A stretch of 64,000 nt of DNA from an uncultured Chlorobiota bacterium (GCA_900696645.1 CAADGV010000021.1:62001-126000), one strand, 5' to 3'. Shown: positions 8,805 to 17,973, counted from the stretch's first letter. Notes: generated by a model from the sequence alone, not told the origin. Program-made: numbers and translations.

Positions 8805-8839
8805 AAACCGCAGGGTGGAATGACATCCTGCGGTTTTTT
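8805..8839 (+). terminator. Rho-independent terminator
   Basis: A perfect 10-bp stem AAACCGCAGG / CCTGCGGTTT with a 12-nt loop and a following T-run, 22 bp after the FKBP stop. Confidence 0.9.
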
Positions 8840-8857
8840 CTTTTCGGAAAGGAACCC

Positions 8858-10084
8858 ATGAATTCCATTGCACAAATCTACGTCAAACTCGTTCTTGCCG
8901 TCGGCCAACACGATGCGGATTATGTCGACGCGTACCACGGCCCTTCGGGATGGATGGATGAAGCACAATCTGCCCGAAAATCTCTTAAGCAGATTCATAT
9001 TGAAGCCGGCGAAATTGCTGAAGCCCTTCGTGCGCAGAAGCCGGGCTTGTCAAACGAGTCTGAGGAGTTACGGTTTCACTATCTTGCCGGACAACTCGAG
9101 TCTCTTATGGCTCGAGTCGAAATGCTGCAGGGGAAGCGATTCTCCTTCGACGAAGAGTCGAAAGCACTGTATGATGCCGTTGCGCCCACCTATTCCGAAG
9201 CCCATTTCAAAGCCATTCTTAGTGAGATGAACGAGAAACTCCCCGGTTCCGGAAGCGTAGAGCAGCGGTACGACGCGTTCAAGAGTCAGTTCATCATTCC
9301 CAAAGAAAAGCTCGACCCGGTATTCAAAGCTGCCATCGAAGAGTGCCGGAAACGAACAAAGCAACACATCGATCTTCCTGAACACGAAAGCTTTGTTGTG
9401 GAGTATGTTACCAACAAGGCGTGGAGCGGTTACAACTGGTTCAAGGGAAATGCCCATAGCCTCATCCAGATGAACACAGACCTGCCCATATACATCGACC
9501 GGGCTGTTGACCTTGCCGCCCATGAAGGATATCCGGGTCATCATGTGTATAACGCGTTGCTTGAGCAGAATCTTCTGAAGAAGAACGGTTGGGTCGAATT
9601 CAGCGTCTATGCTCTGTTCAGCCCGCAATCCCTGATAGCCGAAGGGACTGCAAACTTCGGGATTGACGTTGTATTCAGTCCGAAAGAACGTATGGCATTT
9701 GAGTGTGATGTACTGTTCCCGCTTGCGGGTCTTGATTCGTCCAAGGTCGGGTTGTATTACGACATTCACGCCCTGTTCATGAAACTTGCATATGCGGGCA
9801 ACGAGGCAGCGCGGGGATATCTTGACGGCAAGATGACCAAGGATGAGGCAATCCAATGGTTGATGGAATACGCTCTCTTCTCGCATGAACGGGCCGCGCA
9901 GCGGATCAAGTTTTTTGATGCCTACAGAAGCTACGTCATCAACTACAATCTCGGCCAGGATATGGTGAAGAAGTACATTGAATCGAGAGGCGGCACACCG
10001 GAGAATGCCCGAAAACGATGGGAGGAGTTCACGAAACTCATTTCGTCTCCACGGCTTCCGTCGGGGCTTGCCGTACCGTCTTGA
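8858..10084 (+). CDS. DUF885-type putative zinc metallopeptidase
   Basis: 408 residues. The central HEGYPGHH motif (about 225-232), followed by EGTANFG about 35-45 residues later, is the gluzincin-like signature of the DUF885 family. There is no obvious signal peptide, so it is probably cytoplasmic. It is shorter than many DUF885 members (often about 550-600 residues). The substrate is unknown. A strong AAAGGA ribosome site lies in the same segment as the terminator of the preceding gene. Confidence 0.75.
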   Translation: MNSIAQIYVKLVLAVGQHDADYVDAYHGPSGWMDEAQSARKSLKQIHIEAGEIAEALRAQKPGLSNESEELRFHYLAGQLESLMARVEMLQGKRFSFDEESKALYDAVAPTYSEAHFKAILSEMNEKLPGSGSVEQRYDAFKSQFIIPKEKLDPVFKAAIEECRKRTKQHIDLPEHESFVVEYVTNKAWSGYNWFKGNAHSLIQMNTDLPIYIDRAVDLAAHEGYPGHHVYNALLEQNLLKKNGWVEFSVYALFSPQSLIAEGTANFGIDVVFSPKERMAFECDVLFPLAGLDSSKVGLYYDIHALFMKLAYAGNEAARGYLDGKMTKDEAIQWLMEYALFSHERAAQRIKFFDAYRSYVINYNLGQDMVKKYIESRGGTPENARKRWEEFTKLISSPRLPSGLAVPS

Positions 10085-10127
10085 CAACACCGGCGTTTCG
10101 GCGTATCATACGGTGACGGAGTATCAA

Positions 10128-11183
10128 ATGCAGCAGACACAAACGCTGAGCGGGTTGCTCGCGGAACATGTGACAAAGGGGGATTTGTATGAGAAGATGC
10201 CCAACGCTTGGGTCCGATGTGTTGCATGCGGCCACCGCTGTAAAATAGCCCCCGATCATGAAGGCATCTGCAAGGTTCGCTTCAATAAAGGGGGCGAGTT
10301 GTACGTGCCGCGCGGATACGTTGCGGGCCTTCAAATTGATCCGATAGAGAAGAAACCGTTCTTTCACGCGCTTCCCGGTGCAAAGGCACTCAGTTTCGGA
10401 ATGCTGGGATGCGACTACCACTGCGCGTATTGCCAGAATTGGTTAACATCGCAAGCAATACGTGATCCCATAGCCGGTACACCGCCCGATATTGTGTCGG
10501 CAGAACAGATTGTCGCCATTGCGCTCGACAGGAACATTCCCGTCCTGACCAGCACATATAACGAGCCGCTGATCACAAGCGAATGGGCGGTTGAGGTATT
10601 CAAGCTTGCGAAGAAATACAACATTAAATGCTCGTACGTTTCGAACGGCAACGGCACACCCGAGGTTCTTGACTACATCCGGCCGTATGTCAGGCTGTAC
10701 AAGGTGGATCTCAAGAGTTTCCGGCAGAAGAATTACCAACAGTTGGGCGGGAAACTGGAAAACGTTCTCTACACCATCCAACGCCTGCATGAACTCGGCA
10801 TCTGGCTCGAAGTTGTTACGCTTGTGATTCCCGGATTCAATGATTCTAACGATGAATTGGGTGAGATTGCCCGTTTTCTGTTTTCGGTGTCGCCCGATAT
10901 TCCGTGGCATGTTACCGCATTTCATCAGGACTACAAGATGACGGACCCGGACAACACGCCGGCAGAAACTCTGATGCGTGCAGCGGAGATCGGACATGAC
11001 GCGGGACTGCGTTTTGTGTACGCCGGCAATCTTCCGGGCATGCTCGGCAAATATGAGAACACCCGGTGCCCGTCGTGCAGCGAATTGCTGATTGAACGGC
11101 ACGGCTTCAGTGTTGTGAGGAATATGTTGGCAGATGGCGCATGCCCGAAATGCGGGCACATCATTCCGGGAGTGTGGCATTAA
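10128..11183 (+). CDS. amrS: AmmeMemoRadiSam-type radical SAM protein
   Basis: The start at 10128 has GGAG about 7 nt upstream; the longer frame from 9978 overlaps the previous gene and is unlikely. The product is about 351 residues. An N-terminal Cys cluster (CVACGHRCKIAPDHEGIC) precedes the radical SAM motif CDYHCAYC (CxxxCxxC for the 4Fe-4S cluster), and a second Cys pair lies at the C-terminus (CPSCSE, CPKCGH). This layout matches the radical SAM member of the AmmeMemoRadiSam system, related to pyruvate formate-lyase activase. The AMMECR1 and Memo partners are not adjacent. The reaction of this subfamily is poorly defined. Confidence 0.82.
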   Translation: MQQTQTLSGLLAEHVTKGDLYEKMPNAWVRCVACGHRCKIAPDHEGICKVRFNKGGELYVPRGYVAGLQIDPIEKKPFFHALPGAKALSFGMLGCDYHCAYCQNWLTSQAIRDPIAGTPPDIVSAEQIVAIALDRNIPVLTSTYNEPLITSEWAVEVFKLAKKYNIKCSYVSNGNGTPEVLDYIRPYVRLYKVDLKSFRQKNYQQLGGKLENVLYTIQRLHELGIWLEVVTLVIPGFNDSNDELGEIARFLFSVSPDIPWHVTAFHQDYKMTDPDNTPAETLMRAAEIGHDAGLRFVYAGNLPGMLGKYENTRCPSCSELLIERHGFSVVRNMLADGACPKCGHIIPGVWH

Positions 11184-11207
11184 GCCTTCGGCACAAGCTT
11201 ACCTTCA

Positions 11208-12074
11208 GTGAAATTCTCCCCGAAAATATCCCTCATCGTTGCGGTATACAACAAGCCCGAAAACCTCCGGCTCGTGTTTGCGGCATGTGATCGCCAATCG
11301 TTCCGTGAATTCGAAGTCATCATCGCCGATGACGGTTCAGGCCCCGCCGTCAAGGATACGATAGCAGAGGCACAGAATCTCTACGCCTTTCCCATCATTC
11401 ACCTCTGGCATGATGACAACGGCTGGCGCAAGAATACAATGCTGAACAATGCCATTCGCGCTTCGGCAGCGGAGTATCTCGTGTTTATCGATGGTGATTG
11501 TCTGCCAGGAAAGGATTTCCTTCTTGATCACTGGAATGAGAGAGAAGAAAACAAACTGCTGATGGGAAGAAGAGTCGAAACCAGCGAGCGATGGTCGAAG
11601 GCTCTCACGATTGACAAAGTCCGAAGCGGCGAGTTTGAGCGGTACGGCTGGAGTGAATGGATTGACGGGCTGAAAGGGCATTCCCTTCGTGTAGAAGATG
11701 GCATCAGAATTCCGAGCAGGATTATGAGAACGCTATTGCTGCGGAATGTAAGAGGGATGCTGGGCAGCAACTTCTCTGTAGAGAAGAAGCATCTTCACGC
11801 GATCAACGGATTCGACGAATTGTACAACGGCCCGGGTTGCGGTGAAGATTCCGACATTCAGTATCGCCTGGGTCTCATTGGAGTAACAGGCAAGTCAATG
11901 CGGAATCTCGCCATTCAATATCATATCTGGCATCCTCGAACACCGACATCGCAGGCGTGTTGGGACAGATTTGAAATGGTCAAGAAATCGAACGAACCGC
12001 AATGCGAAATCGGTTTGAACAAGAAGAAACAAGAAGGGGCGAATGAGAATTCGCCCCTGGGAATCAAAGGTTAA
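11208..12074 (+). CDS. Family 2 glycosyltransferase with galactosyltransferase-type C-terminus
   Basis: 288 residues from a GTG start. The GT-A fold is shown by ISLIVAVYNKPENL, IIADDGSG and the DxD-like FIDGDCLPG. A C-terminal GCGEDSDIQYRLGLIG segment resembles the Glyco_transf_7C acceptor domain. It probably adds a sugar to a cell-surface acceptor; donor and acceptor are unknown. Its last codons contain a hairpin that looks like the terminator of the convergent gene, and the two stop codons share TTAA. Confidence 0.82.
   Translation: MKFSPKISLIVAVYNKPENLRLVFAACDRQSFREFEVIIADDGSGPAVKDTIAEAQNLYAFPIIHLWHDDNGWRKNTMLNNAIRASAAEYLVFIDGDCLPGKDFLLDHWNEREENKLLMGRRVETSERWSKALTIDKVRSGEFERYGWSEWIDGLKGHSLRVEDGIRIPSRIMRTLLLRNVRGMLGSNFSVEKKHLHAINGFDELYNGPGCGEDSDIQYRLGLIGVTGKSMRNLAIQYHIWHPRTPTSQACWDRFEMVKKSNEPQCEIGLNKKKQEGANENSPLGIKG
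12035..12058 (-). terminator. Putative terminator of the leftward DUF4412 gene, inside the GT2 3' end
   Basis: A perfect 9-bp stem AGGGGCGAA / TTCGCCCCT with a 6-nt loop. Read leftward it is followed by a T-rich stretch, so it fits the gene ending at 12071. It lies within the last ten codons of the convergent glycosyltransferase. Confidence 0.6.
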
Positions 12075-12874
12075 TCTTCGTCACTCTCCATCTTCTTCAT
12101 CGCATCTTCGAGATCACTTTTCACTTTCGTGTATCCTGCAGGAACCTCGAACTCCTTTGCCGATGTTGCCCGCTGTTCGATTTTTGTTACCGTGTTTGTC
12201 ACTGTAGTATTCATCATCGTCATGGTTGTCTGCATCGGGAAACCGTCGATATCCTTGTACGCGTCAGTAATTCCCTTGCCGAAGCGGGCAGACATGGCGC
12301 TCATGCGTTTTGCGAATTCCTTCCAATCCGCCATCATGTTGTCAAATCCCTTCACGTCCTTCGTTACCCAGAGTGACATGAATTCGCTGCCGCCGCGACG
12401 AACGACATATTTCGCGCAATCATATCCGCTGATACGTTTCTTTTCGGCGGTTCGCTTCACATCGATAGCCGCATCAGCGTCGGTTCCGGGCATATTCCCT
12501 CCCATCATCTTCATCATCATCTCACGCTGCTCTTTCGGCATGTCCGCCATTTCTTTTTTCATCTTCTCCATAGCAGCATCCATCTTGCCGCCCGCCTTCT
12601 GCAACATGGCTTCCATTTCGTCAAACGTGACTTCAGAGTAGGTTTTCTTTTTCTGGTCAATCGACCAGATTACCTTTTTATCAAGACGCAGAATCATCAC
12701 CGTGCCGTCGTTCGCTCCGCCCGTCGAGACAGTTTTGAACATCTTCGGTATTGCGTAGTTCTCGGTTGTGCCTTCGGCTACAGAGCCTTCGGTTTTTGTT
12801 TGCCAGTAGAGGCCCTGCGCAAGCGCTGAAGCAGCGATACAGAGCGAGGTGAGGAGGATAGCAGTTCTTTTCAT
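12071..12874 (-). CDS. Secreted DUF4412-like protein
   Basis: 267 residues with a clear signal peptide (MKRTAILLTSLCIAASALAQ). The body has the beta-rich pattern of DUF4412/LolA-like periplasmic proteins: repeated short strands, the line VIWSIDQKKKTYSEV, and ISGYDCAKYVVRRGG. An internal Met/Lys-rich helical insert (about 90-125) is probably solvent-exposed. Function is unknown; a lipid- or outer-membrane-related binding role is possible but not shown. It lies downstream of dnaB and the DUF1460 gene in the same direction. Confidence 0.65.
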   Translation of the reverse strand: MKRTAILLTSLCIAASALAQGLYWQTKTEGSVAEGTTENYAIPKMFKTVSTGGANDGTVMILRLDKKVIWSIDQKKKTYSEVTFDEMEAMLQKAGGKMDAAMEKMKKEMADMPKEQREMMMKMMGGNMPGTDADAAIDVKRTAEKKRISGYDCAKYVVRRGGSEFMSLWVTKDVKGFDNMMADWKEFAKRMSAMSARFGKGITDAYKDIDGFPMQTTMTMMNTTVTNTVTKIEQRATSAKEFEVPAGYTKVKSDLEDAMKKMESDED

Positions 12875-12896
12875 ACGTACTCCTTGTGCTATGAAT

Positions 12897-13775
12897 TTAT
12901 GTCTCCGGCTCTACTGGTCGTGCGACCATGATGCCGGTGTGGTTTTTTCTGGAAGAAAGATGATCGGCAAGCCCGTGTTTCGTAATCTGAATTGAACCGC
13001 CGGACAGCGGTGCATGCAGCATCCGCAACATGCCGCGGTGACGGAGGGCTATGCCGGTGTGGAGAATATCGAGTCCGACGATGGATGTTGTGATAGCAAG
13101 AACATCTCCATCGGAAATCTGCTCCTGCACGCGCCTGACACGATCCTTCGGAAGATAGTATCGCGGACGCGTGTTCAGTCCGGCCTCGGTTTGCTCGATG
13201 GCATTGAAGAAATCGTCATTTCCGAGCTGCTTGTATGCAGTCCGGTGGGTTGTCATGAACGAGATTCTTTTTTCGTACCGAACCCCGCCCAGCTTACGCG
13301 TGACATTCGTGACAATCTGTTTCTTCTCATTGTCATCAATCCAATCGGAGAAGTAGTGCAGCCGGCTCGGATATCCGTCAATCACGCCGCCGCGATACCG
13401 AATCAGTTGCAATTGGCTCTTGTAAGCATCGTATGTAGTTGTTCCAAGCTTGATGCAGCGGGAAAGGGCAAGCGTTGTCTCGACAAACGTCACGCAATCA
13501 AACTCTTTCAGATTGACGATGAGTTGCTCGTCGTCGCCGGATTCAAGCGTGCGGGCTTTGTACGGAGATTTGAGGAACGACAAGCCGATGGCAGTGATTA
13601 CCTCAGGCATGTTCTTTTCCGCAAGCCCTTTTGATGTTCCGAGGGCGATTTTTTTCAGGCAGATTTCCTCGTTGATATCTGCATGTGATTGGGTGAAGAG
13701 GAAGGATGGGAACGACAGCGAGGAAATTGCTGCGATTGATGAGTATTTCAGGAAATCTCTTCGGGATGCATTCAT
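12897..13775 (-). CDS. DUF1460 (N-acetylmuramoyl-L-alanine amidase-like) protein with Tat signal
   Basis: I place the start at 13775 (MNASRRDFLKYSS); the frame continues upstream into dnaB without need. The twin-arginine motif SRRDFLK followed by a hydrophobic stretch predicts Tat export. The mature part has the NlpC/P60-like layout of DUF1460: KEFDCVTFVETTLALSRC (catalytic Cys about 95), and later DILHTGIALRHRG (His). Such proteins cleave peptidoglycan peptides or act as amidases. It begins 22 bp after the dnaB stop and is probably co-transcribed with it. Confidence 0.77.
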   Translation of the reverse strand: MNASRRDFLKYSSIAAISSLSFPSFLFTQSHADINEEICLKKIALGTSKGLAEKNMPEVITAIGLSFLKSPYKARTLESGDDEQLIVNLKEFDCVTFVETTLALSRCIKLGTTTYDAYKSQLQLIRYRGGVIDGYPSRLHYFSDWIDDNEKKQIVTNVTRKLGGVRYEKRISFMTTHRTAYKQLGNDDFFNAIEQTEAGLNTRPRYYLPKDRVRRVQEQISDGDVLAITTSIVGLDILHTGIALRHRGMLRMLHAPLSGGSIQITKHGLADHLSSRKNHTGIMVARPVEPET

Positions 13776-13797
13776 GCCGTGCTCACGAGAACGATTC

Positions 13798-15225
13798 TCA
13801 GAACGAGACGTCATCAAGATCGGGAGGAGGAGAAACATTGCTGAAGCCCGACGGGGCCAGGTTTTCGAACCGCGCATAGCGGTGAACAAACGCCAGCTTG
13901 ATATCGTCAATCGGGCCGTTGCGCTGCTTGCCGACGATAATCTCCGCCGTTCCTGCCATCTCCGACGAATCCCGCGATTCAGAATCCATATACATTTCGG
14001 GACGATGCACAAACGCGACGAGGTCTGCATCCTGTTCAATAGCGCCGGACTCGCGCAAGTCGGACAAAATCGGCCGTTTGTCAGTTCTGCTTTCCACTGC
14101 TCGGCTCAATTGCGACAGGGCGATAACAGGGACATTCAGTTCCTTTGCCAGGGCCTTGAGTGAGCGTGAGATTGCGGAGATTTCCTTTTCGCGGTTCTCC
14201 GCGCTTTTCGGGCCCTGCATGAGCTGGAGATAGTCGACTACAACAAGTCCGATATTGCGTTCAGCCTTCAAGCGCCGGGCTTTTGCCCGCAGCTCAAGAA
14301 TGCCGAGACTTGCCGAGTCGTCAATGAAGATGTTCGCGTTGGCAAGTTTCCCGGCCGCGATGCTGAGCCGCTTCCAGTCATCCTCAGGAAGTCTCCCCGT
14401 TCTGACGGCGTGGGCATCCACCTTTGCCTCGGCACACAGCAAACGCATCACCAGCTGCTGGGTCGACATTTCGAGAGAGAAGATGCACACACCGGTCGGT
14501 TTCTCGAAATGCATCGCAGCATTGCGAGCGAGCGAAAGTGCAAAAGCCGTCTTACCCGAACTCGGCCTTCCGGCGATAATGATCAGGTCGGAATTCTGCC
14601 ATCCTCCAGTAAGCGTATCAAGATCCCTGAATCCGGTGGGTACCCCATTCACGCCGCTGTGTTTCCCGTGGATCGACTCGAGCATCTCCAGCGTGTCATG
14701 CACGGCTTTGTGCATGTCTGTGAATGTCTTCTTTAGCCGCTTCTCTGAAATCTGAAAGATGGCCTGCTCGGCCTCGTCCAACAGATCAAACGCGTCTTCA
14801 GTCGGACTGAAACCCCGTGCTGCAATCGCCGACGATGCGACAATCAGATTTCGCAACAGGGATTTTTCGAGGACGATCTTTGCGTGATATTCGACGTTTG
14901 CCGCCGAAGTGACCTTCATGGTCGATTCGGCAAGGTATGTCTCGCCGCCGATAACCTCAAGATGCCCGCGCCTGCGGAGTTCTTCGGCAAGCGTAATGAT
15001 ATCGACCGGCTCGCTGCGGTCGAACATCGCCTGAATTGCCTGAAAGATTTTCCGGTGGTAGTCCGCGTGGAATGCGTCTTCGTCCAGCACTTCTATTACA
15101 CGCGCAATTGCCTCGCGCTCGAGCAACATCGCGCCGATAATCTGTTGCTCGATTTCAACAGCCTGCGGTGGTACGCGGCCTTCTGTTGTTGTAGTTGGAA
15201 TGAGGCTTCTGAGCGGTTCTGCCAT
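13798..15225 (-). CDS. dnaB: Replicative DNA helicase
   Basis: 475 residues, a standard DnaB length with no intein. The N-terminal helical domain starts at VPPQAVEIEQQIIGAMLL. The RecA-like motor has Walker A GRPSSGKTAFAL (about 218-229), VVVDYLQLM (Walker B), LSQLSRAVESR (motif H3/H4) and GPIDDIKLAF near the end. It unwinds DNA ahead of the replication fork as a hexamer. Its upstream region (15226-15440) contains DnaA-box-like sequences. Confidence 0.97.
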   Translation of the reverse strand: MAEPLRSLIPTTTTEGRVPPQAVEIEQQIIGAMLLEREAIARVIEVLDEDAFHADYHRKIFQAIQAMFDRSEPVDIITLAEELRRRGHLEVIGGETYLAESTMKVTSAANVEYHAKIVLEKSLLRNLIVASSAIAARGFSPTEDAFDLLDEAEQAIFQISEKRLKKTFTDMHKAVHDTLEMLESIHGKHSGVNGVPTGFRDLDTLTGGWQNSDLIIIAGRPSSGKTAFALSLARNAAMHFEKPTGVCIFSLEMSTQQLVMRLLCAEAKVDAHAVRTGRLPEDDWKRLSIAAGKLANANIFIDDSASLGILELRAKARRLKAERNIGLVVVDYLQLMQGPKSAENREKEISAISRSLKALAKELNVPVIALSQLSRAVESRTDKRPILSDLRESGAIEQDADLVAFVHRPEMYMDSESRDSSEMAGTAEIIVGKQRNGPIDDIKLAFVHRYARFENLAPSGFSNVSPPPDLDDVSF

Positions 15226-15378
15226 GATTCAGTGATCTGTACAGACTTGTTCACGAATAGTGTTGAACTATGATACTAAGTTACATCAAGCATTCGGTAT
15301 TTGCAAGGTGTGAGGAAAGGTTGTGAAGAGAAGAGAGAAACGAGGAATATCAGCAATTTGATGAAAGTTCTACATCAC

Positions 15379-15422
15379 TTTTCCACAATCAAGCACTCTT
15401 ACTTATCAACAGGTGTGGAAAG
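15379..15422. promoter_or_regulatory. DnaA-box-like cluster between dnaB and the UDG gene
   Basis: Within 44 bp lie TTTTCCACA (15379-15387), TTATCAACA (15403-15411) and TGTGGAAAG on the opposite strand (15414-15422). These are one to two mismatches from the DnaA box TTATCCACA. Position upstream of dnaB makes DnaA regulation plausible. This is inference from resemblance only. Confidence 0.35.
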
Positions 15423-15440
15423 CTCGTTTGCGAAGTCGAT

Positions 15441-16310
15441 TCAGCCGGCAGTCGTAGTATTAGCCAGCAACTCATCATGCAGCTTACGGACGGCCTGAAC
15501 ATCTTCCCAAGCGGGACGTTTCCAGTTCGGGTTTCGCAGCAAAGCAGCGGGATGATACGTGATCATGACGGGAACACCTTCATACTGCATGACGTGTCCG
15601 CGCAATTTTCCCATCGATTCATTCGTGCCGAGGAGATTCTCGGCCGCCGTCAAACCCAAACACAAAATGACTTTGGGCTTCACGATCTCGATTTGCTTTT
15701 TGAGATACGGCTTGCACAATTCGGATTCCTCCGGAGTCGGCTTGCGGTTGTTCGGTGGCCTGCATTTGAGAATGTTGCAAATGTACACATCAGAACGTTT
15801 GAAGTGAATCGCTTCAAGAATTTTGTTCAACAGTTGTCCAGCCCTGCCCACAAAAGGCTCGCCCTGAGCGTCTTCGTCAGCACCGGGCGCCTCGCCGATG
15901 AGCATCAGCGTTGCCTTCGGATTTCCGACACCAAACACGAACTTCGTACGCGTTGTCCCCAATGCGCATTTAGTGCAATTGCAGATGCGGGCATTAAGTT
16001 CGTCGAGCGTATTGCTGCCTCCCCATGCTTCTGTCGTTATCGGAGGCTTCGCCGACGAAACCGGTAGTTCGAACAGGAGAGGCTCTTCAACAGCAACAGG
16101 CTTTTTGGGCGGCATAGAATACTCAATGTGGCGTGAGGGTTGAATGACAGGCTTGTTGACGGCCTCCGGCGGAGCATGTCGCTCGACGTTTGCTGGTTGT
16201 GACTCCGGCGATTGCTCGAACAGTAATGTATCGCCGAATAGCCGCCGCTCGTCTTCGATGATGCTTCTCAGATCATCCAAAAGACATGATGCGTCTTGCT
16301 CGTCAGACAT
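15441..16310 (-). CDS. Type 4 uracil-DNA glycosylase
   Basis: 289 residues. The iron-sulfur family-4 UDG core occupies about 100-289: CTKC (112-115), GEAPGADED (139-147, water-activating motif), CNILKCRPP, and HPAALLRNP (DNA-intercalation motif). The first about 95 residues are a Pro/Glu-rich extension, longer than in compact thermophilic members and probably disordered. It removes uracil from DNA. It lies 37 bp after coaBC in the same direction. Confidence 0.9.
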   Translation of the reverse strand: MSDEQDASCLLDDLRSIIEDERRLFGDTLLFEQSPESQPANVERHAPPEAVNKPVIQPSRHIEYSMPPKKPVAVEEPLLFELPVSSAKPPITTEAWGGSNTLDELNARICNCTKCALGTTRTKFVFGVGNPKATLMLIGEAPGADEDAQGEPFVGRAGQLLNKILEAIHFKRSDVYICNILKCRPPNNRKPTPEESELCKPYLKKQIEIVKPKVILCLGLTAAENLLGTNESMGKLRGHVMQYEGVPVMITYHPAALLRNPNWKRPAWEDVQAVRKLHDELLANTTTAG

Positions 16311-16347
16311 TGATTCTTAAAGAAAAAGTTTGAGTGAAAGAGTTGCA

Positions 16348-17574
16348 TCACGTCAACCAGGTCAGCGTTGATTTCACCCGGTCGAGGATCCGGTTTGCAA
16401 CATCAAATTTTGACATTAGAGGCAGATGCTCGGCTTGTCCGGCAGGCGTGAGGAACGTGACAACATTTGTGTCGGAATTAAAACCGGCCCCCGGTTCATT
16501 CGGGTTGTTGAGGACAATCAAGTCGAGATTCTTCCGGCGCAGTTTCTCTTTTGCATTTTTGATACCGTCATCCGTCTCAAGCGCAAAACCCACGAGAACC
16601 CTGTTTTGCTTTTTCTCTCCGAGTGACTTGAGGATGTCGGGATTCTTTTTGAGTGTAAGAGTCAACTCGTCACCCGGCATTGTCTCCCGCTTAATCTTCT
16701 TGTTGACCGGATTCGCAACAGTATAATCTGCAACCGCCGCAGACATGATCACCGCATCGACATTCTCAAACTCGAGATGAACGGCGGTATTCATTTCCTC
16801 CGCCGTGCTTACGTCAATGCGCCTGACTGAGCGGGGCGTTCGCAAATACACGGGGCCCGAAACCAGAGTAACTTCTGCGCCGCGTAACGCCGCGGCATTC
16901 GCAATCGCAAAACCCATCTTGCCCGATGATCGGTTGCCGATGTACCGGACCGGATCAATCGGTTCTTGTGTCGGGCCTGCGGTGACGAGGATGCTCTTCC
17001 CCGACAAATCCCGATGAATTTTCTCAAGTATTCCATCAACGAACGCAACAAGTCTGTCAATCTCCGGCAATCGGCCGGGCCCGACCAACCCGCTTGCAAG
17101 TTCGCCTTCTTCCGGATCAATCACAAAACACCCCGACTCTTTCAGGATGTCGATATTTTGTTGAGTGGTTTTGTTCAAGAACATATCGACGTCCATTGCC
17201 GGAGCAAGCGCCAGCGGACAGCGAAGCGCAAGGGCGAGAGAGGTGAGCATATCGTCGGCAAACCCGTGGGCAATTCTTGCGAGTGTGTGCGCGGTTGCAG
17301 GAGCCACCAGCATGATATCTGCCCACATTCCGAGATCGATGTGTTTCGTCCAACTTGTAGAGTTCGGGTCGTCGGGGCGGGGGAACATTTCGCTTACAAC
17401 TTCCCGCTTGGAAACTGTTGCCAGAGCCAATGGTGTGACAAACTGCGCGGCCGAACGTGTCATCACCACCTGTACCTCTGCACCCGCTTTCACAAACTCC
17501 CGCACCAGCAATGGCGATTTGTAGGCTGCGATTCCGCCTGTAACGCCGAGAAGTATGCGCTTGCCGTTCAACAT
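16348..17574 (-). CDS. coaBC: Bifunctional phosphopantothenoylcysteine decarboxylase / phosphopantothenate-cysteine ligase
   Basis: 408 residues with both domains. The flavin decarboxylase half (1-about 190) has ILLGVTGGIAAYKS, TKHIDLGMWAD (catalytic His) and LAPAMDVDMF. The ligase half has SILVTAGPTQEPIDPVRYIGNRSSG (in two pieces ITAGPTQEPID and NRSSGKMG) and AAVADYTVANP. It performs steps 2 and 3 of coenzyme A synthesis from pantothenate. The gmk-rpoZ-coaBC order is conserved in many bacteria. Confidence 0.96.
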   Translation of the reverse strand: MLNGKRILLGVTGGIAAYKSPLLVREFVKAGAEVQVVMTRSAAQFVTPLALATVSKREVVSEMFPRPDDPNSTSWTKHIDLGMWADIMLVAPATAHTLARIAHGFADDMLTSLALALRCPLALAPAMDVDMFLNKTTQQNIDILKESGCFVIDPEEGELASGLVGPGRLPEIDRLVAFVDGILEKIHRDLSGKSILVTAGPTQEPIDPVRYIGNRSSGKMGFAIANAAALRGAEVTLVSGPVYLRTPRSVRRIDVSTAEEMNTAVHLEFENVDAVIMSAAVADYTVANPVNKKIKRETMPGDELTLTLKKNPDILKSLGEKKQNRVLVGFALETDDGIKNAKEKLRRKNLDLIVLNNPNEPGAGFNSDTNVVTFLTPAGQAEHLPLMSKFDVANRILDRVKSTLTWLT

Positions 17575-17622
17575 TCCGGATGACTCTATAGCAGTGGAAT
17601 CACGTTTCGCATCACCGGGCAG

Positions 17623-17973
17623 CTATTCATCGTCAGAAGAATCGGCAACATCCTCTTCCGTTTCCACTTTTTTGACTTCCTCAGGCTCTTTGTAGCGCCA
17701 TTGGAGTTTTTCGTGAAGCAGTTCATCCAAGGCTACATCCGTCGGTTTCGGGCGCTTCTCAAATTCAAGACTTACTTTGAGCTGGTCGGGATTGATCTCG
17801 TTCTCCTCGTTTTCGGACTCGGTTTTCGGGGCGAACATCGCGATACGCTGGCTGAATTCGATTTTCGTCTCCTCGTTGATCTGCCGGGCACGCTTCGACA
17901 TGGCAACGATCGCCTCGTGCACGTTCTTTGCCTTCGAGGTCAGCTCTTCAATGTCAACCGGTTTGATTGGCAT
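17623..17973 (-). CDS. rpoZ: RNA polymerase omega subunit (Bacteroidetes-type)
   Basis: 116 residues. It has the core omega pattern NVHEAIVAMSKRARQINEE followed by a FEKRPKPTDVALDELLHEKL segment like that of Bacteroidetes omega proteins. The C-terminus is acidic. Omega assists folding of the beta' subunit. Its ATG overlaps the gmk stop by one base (TAATG), and it precedes coaBC, the typical context. Confidence 0.85.
   Translation of the reverse strand: MPIKPVDIEELTSKAKNVHEAIVAMSKRARQINEETKIEFSQRIAMFAPKTESENEENEINPDQLKVSLEFEKRPKPTDVALDELLHEKLQWRYKEPEEVKKVETEEDVADSSDDE

Noticed and set aside
9068..10090. 340-residue leftward open frame
   Set aside because: It lies entirely opposite the DUF885-type gene, has no domain-like sequence or ribosome site, and is a shadow of that gene's codon pattern.
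13776..14039. N-terminal extension of the DUF1460 protein to 380 residues
   Set aside because: The extra part overlaps dnaB in another frame and would bury the Tat signal inside the protein.
15226..15440. Chromosomal replication origin
   Set aside because: DnaA-like 9-mers are few and imperfect, there is no clear AT-rich unwinding stretch, and dnaA, dnaN or gidA are not adjacent.
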